64,000 nucleotides of DNA from an uncultured Microbacterium sp. GTDB taxonomy: Bacteria; Actinomycetota; Actinomycetes; Actinomycetales; Microbacteriaceae. Shown one piece after another: positions 61,603 to 64,000 of this stretch (position 1 is the first letter of the stretch; each line of letters starts with the position of its first letter). The DNA lies in contig NZ_CANLCY010000002.1 in the NCBI RefSeq assembly GCF_947489255.1, positions 1 through 64,000 on the forward strand, read 5' to 3'. The notes beneath the pieces are model-generated. The model was given only the letters and a program-made list of their open reading frames with translations, did no database searches and had not been told where the DNA came from. Position numbers and translations under genes: made by a program.

Positions 61603-62456
61603 GCCGTCTCGATGCGGATGTCGAGCCCGAGGTCGAGAGCGGATGCCGAGTGCGTGAGCGCTCCGACCGAGATGACGTCGACGCCGGTCTCGGCGATCGC
61701 GCGGACGGTGTCGAGGGTGACGCCGCCCGAGGCCTCGACCTGAGCGGCCCCGGCGATCCGGGCGACGCCCGTGCGCAGGTCGTCGAGCGAGAAGTTGTCG
61801 AGCATGATCGTGCCGACACCGGCGGCGAGCACTGCGTCGATCTGCTCGAGACGGTCGACCTCGACCTCGACGTGCGTGGTGTGCGGCAGCCGTGCGATGG
61901 CGCTCTCGAGCGCTTGCGTGACGGAAAGGCCGTTCGCGGTGAGTACGGCGAGGTGGTTGTCCTTCGCCATCACGGCATCCGAGAGCGAGAAGCGGTGGTT
62001 GTGACCGCCCCCGTCGCGCACCGCCTGCCGTTCGATGGCGCGGAGTCCCGGGGTGGTCTTGCGGGTGTCGACGATGCGCGCGCCGGTGTGGGCGACTTCG
62101 GCGACGTAACGGCTGGTGAGGGTCGCGATGCCCGACATGCGCTGCACGAAGTTCAGGCCGATGCGCTCGGCCGTGAGCACCGCGCGTGCCGGCCCGGTCA
62201 CCACCGCGAGCGTGTCCCCGGGGGAGAAGCGCGCCCCGTCGGCGACGCGCTGTTCGACCGTGATCGAGGCGTCGGTGAGGGTGAAGGCGGCCGCGAAGAC
62301 CGCCGCTCCGCTGAAGACGCCGTCGACGCGGGCGACGAGCTCGGCGCGAGCCGTGGCGTTCTCGGGGATGAGCGTCTCGCTGGTGAGGTCGCCCCACGGG
62401 GCGTCCTCGTCGAGGGCGGCGGAGACGACGCGGTCGATGGCGGCGCGGGTCAGCAT
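61599..62456 (-). CDS. nadC: nicotinate-nucleotide diphosphorylase (carboxylating)
   Basis: A 285-residue quinolinate phosphoribosyltransferase making nicotinate mononucleotide from quinolinate and PRPP. Motifs: EDAPWGDLTSE, RIGLNFVQRMSGIATLT, the substrate-binding DTRKTTPGLRAIERQAVRDGGG-type Arg/Lys/His cluster (about 138-155, seen in part as GGGHNHRFSLSDAV), VEVEV and ASGGVTLDTVRAIAETGVD. The ATG at 62456 overlaps the last 7 nt of nadB, and the stop overlaps the desulfurase start. Confidence 0.96.
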   Translation of the reverse strand: MLTRAAIDRVVSAALDEDAPWGDLTSETLIPENATARAELVARVDGVFSGAAVFAAAFTLTDASITVEQRVADGARFSPGDTLAVVTGPARAVLTAERIGLNFVQRMSGIATLTSRYVAEVAHTGARIVDTRKTTPGLRAIERQAVRDGGGHNHRFSLSDAVMAKDNHLAVLTANGLSVTQALESAIARLPHTTHVEVEVDRLEQIDAVLAAGVGTIMLDNFSLDDLRTGVARIAGAAQVEASGGVTLDTVRAIAETGVDVISVGALTHSASALDLGLDIRIETA

Positions 62457-63943
62457 GCGAGGACCTCCGGGGATGCGGGGATGGATGCCGAGTCGGCGGC
62501 GTCGGAGCGGTGGTGCGCGCCCACGGAGTTCGTGCGCGCACGGGCGGCATCCACGACGTGGGCGGCGACGAGCAGGAGGTTGTCGTCCTCGATGGAGGGG
62601 AGGCGTCCCGCGGCGCGCCAGGCCGCGAGCGTCGACGCCGCGCGATCGAGTCCCGCGGCGTCGCGGACGAGCCCCGCGTCGTCCCACATCAGGCGCTGCA
62701 GCGCAGCGCGCGAGAACGCGGGGGCGTCGCGGTCGACGGCGACGGGCGAAGTCCGGGCGGGCGGCGTCGGCGAGACCGGCCAGGCGCGGTCACGGGAGAC
62801 GGCGTCACCGGCGCGTGCGCCGAAGACGGCCCCCTCGAGCAGGGAGTTGGATGCCAGTCGGTTGGCGCCGTGCACCCCCGTGCGGGCCGTCTCGCCCACC
62901 GCGTACAGTCCCGGCACCGTCGTGCGCCCGTCGAGGTCGGTCACGACGCCTCCCATGAGGTAGTGCGCCGCGGGCGTCACGGGGATGGGGTCGCGGCCCC
63001 AGTCGAGGCCGCGCTCGCGCACGGCCGCATCGATCGTGGGGAAGCGCTGCGACAGGCGCTCGCCGCCGAGGGAGGTGGCGTCCAGCCGCACGGGGTGGCC
63101 ATCCTGCGCGGCCATGGCGCGCGCGTTGGCGCGGGCCACGACGTCGCGGGGCGCGAGCTCCCCGTCGGGATGGGCGTCGAAGGCGAAGCGGCGCCCGGTG
63201 TCGTCGATCAGGACGGCCCCCTCGCCCCGGACGGCCTCGGAGACCAGGAAGGGGGAACCGACGGCGAGGGCGGTGGGGTGGAACTGGACGAATTCGAGGT
63301 CGGCGACGGCAGCGCGGGCACGGATCGCGGCGGCGATGCCGTCGCCCGTGGCGCCGAGCGGGTTGGTCGTGTGCGCGTACAGCTGACCGGCCCCGCCCGT
63401 GGCGAGGATCACGGCGTCGGCGGCGAGGCGCTCACCGTCGGCCAGGTCGACGCCCGAGATCCGGCCGCGATCGACGACGAGGTCGCGCAAGAGCGCGTTC
63501 TCGCGAACGGGGATGCCGGCGGCGCCGACCGCGTCGCCGAGGGCGGCCTGGATCGCGGCTCCGGTGGCGTCGCCGCCGGCGTGCAGCACGCGTGCGACGG
63601 CGTGGGCCGCTTCGAGGCCGCGCGAGAAGTCGCCGTCGGCGTTCCGGTCGAAGGCGACGCCGCGCGCGACGAGCTCGGCGATGCGCGCGGGGCCTTCGCC
63701 GACGAGCACGTCCACGGCATCCGGATCGTTCAAGCCGGCGCCGGCGGTGAGGGTGTCGGCCGCGTGCGAGGCGACGGTGTCACCCGGGGCGGTCACGGCC
63801 GCGATGCCTCCCTGCGCCCAGCGCGTGTTGGTGTCGACCAGGGCGCCCTTGGTGACGACCGTGACGCGGCATCCGGCTTCGTGCGCGTGCAGTGCCGCCG
63901 TGAGACCGGCGATGCCGCTGCCCACCACGACGACGGTGGTCAT
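62450..63943 (-). CDS. nadB: L-aspartate oxidase
   Basis: A 497-residue flavoenzyme oxidising aspartate to iminoaspartate, the first step of de novo NAD synthesis. The FAD motif VVVGSGIAGLTAALHA (5-20) opens the protein; TRWAQGGIAAV, the catalytic region around HPTALAVGSPFLVSEAVRGEGAVLI (about 220-245, seen as VQFHPTALAV and EAVRGEGAVL), PAAHYLMGGVVTD and ARTGVHGANRLASNSLLEG follow. The ATG at 63943 overlaps the nadA stop (ATGA). Confidence 0.96.
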   Translation of the reverse strand: MTTVVVVGSGIAGLTAALHAHEAGCRVTVVTKGALVDTNTRWAQGGIAAVTAPGDTVASHAADTLTAGAGLNDPDAVDVLVGEGPARIAELVARGVAFDRNADGDFSRGLEAAHAVARVLHAGGDATGAAIQAALGDAVGAAGIPVRENALLRDLVVDRGRISGVDLADGERLAADAVILATGGAGQLYAHTTNPLGATGDGIAAAIRARAAVADLEFVQFHPTALAVGSPFLVSEAVRGEGAVLIDDTGRRFAFDAHPDGELAPRDVVARANARAMAAQDGHPVRLDATSLGGERLSQRFPTIDAAVRERGLDWGRDPIPVTPAAHYLMGGVVTDLDGRTTVPGLYAVGETARTGVHGANRLASNSLLEGAVFGARAGDAVSRDRAWPVSPTPPARTSPVAVDRDAPAFSRAALQRLMWDDAGLVRDAAGLDRAASTLAAWRAAGRLPSIEDDNLLLVAAHVVDAARARTNSVGAHHRSDAADSASIPASPEVLAC

Positions 63944-64000
63944 TTCACGGCGCCGTTCGGCTTGGCCGCGAGCATGCGCTCGAGGGCCACGGTCGCGGGG
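63940..64000 (-). CDS. nadA: quinolinate synthase, C-terminal end only
   Basis: The last 19 codons of a gene that continues beyond the window; they read PATVALERMLAAKPNGAVK. The ALERMLA segment fits the C-terminal helix of NadA, and the position directly upstream of nadB with an ATGA overlap is the standard actinobacterial nadA-nadB-nadC order. NadA is a [4Fe-4S] enzyme condensing iminoaspartate with dihydroxyacetone phosphate. Identification rests mainly on context. Confidence 0.75.
   Translation of the reverse strand, partial: PATVALERMLAAKPNGAVK

Overview
The window is about 70% G+C and dense with genes that have GTG or ATG starts. Gene content and synteny (eno-ftsB-DUF501, ispH next to xseAB, a DUF6264 protein, leaderless genes with a TANNNT box just upstream) point to a Microbacteriaceae actinobacterium, most likely Microbacterium. 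It is chromosomal core genome: I see no prophage, insertion sequence, CRISPR array, integrase, toxin-antitoxin pair or large foreign island.

Layout. 1-75: the 3' end of a 5S rRNA and its terminator. 0.2-11 kb: hexapeptide-repeat protein, PEP carboxylase, MazG, HisRS, a divergent MmyB-type regulator/MFS exporter pair, SGNH hydrolase, CtaG-like protein, O-methyltransferase. 11-17 kb: enolase, FtsB/DivIC, DUF501, an S8 protease and NDH-2, with stop/start overlaps in the last three. 16.8-26.4 kb: an odd tRNA with anticodon UAA, LemA, an AlkX/YcaQ-type glycosylase, AI-2E transporter plus threonine ammonia-lyase, GreA, HlyIII, UppS and PhoH. 26.6-30.9 kb: OmpR-type two-component system, fumarase, carbonic anhydrase. 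30.9-36.8 kb: DUF4245, exonuclease VII, IspH, ECF sigma/anti-sigma pair, MOSC protein. 37-46 kb: class II aldolase, GlpX, RmuC, DEDDh exonuclease, methyltransferase, YchF. 45-50 kb: a NarL-type two-component system co-directional with a secreted Asp/Gly-rich protein, then a D,D-carboxypeptidase. 50-60 kb: CsbD, aldose epimerase, flotillin-like protein, Fpg/Nei glycosylase, PfpI protein, a 44-residue Cys-tailed peptide, a second MFS exporter, an ABC exporter. 59.6-64 kb: an overlapping nadA-nadB-nadC-cysteine desulfurase-glycosyltransferase operon read leftward; nadA runs off the window.

The genes mainly serve central carbon flow (PEP carboxylase, enolase, aldolase, FBPase, fumarase), NAD synthesis with a dedicated Fe-S desulfurase, envelope growth (FtsB, UppS, D,D-carboxypeptidase, IspH), DNA repair (XseAB, RmuC, two glycosylases, DEDDh exonuclease) and sensing.

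The least-explained signal is outside genes. Most gene-free gaps above 300 bp hold repeats. Two families of imperfect palindromes of fixed length (66 and 82 bp) each recur at distant loci and, in this window, only between convergent genes. Other gaps carry tandem repeats with 15, 17, 65, 97 and 140 bp units. The heptamer GGATGCC/GGCATCC is strikingly over-represented in genes and gaps. At least a dozen genes have a -10-like box 6-8 nt before the start codon, which suggests leaderless transcripts. I found no convincing new multi-gene system; the repeats, the short-armed UAA tRNA and the Cys-tailed peptide are the best leads.
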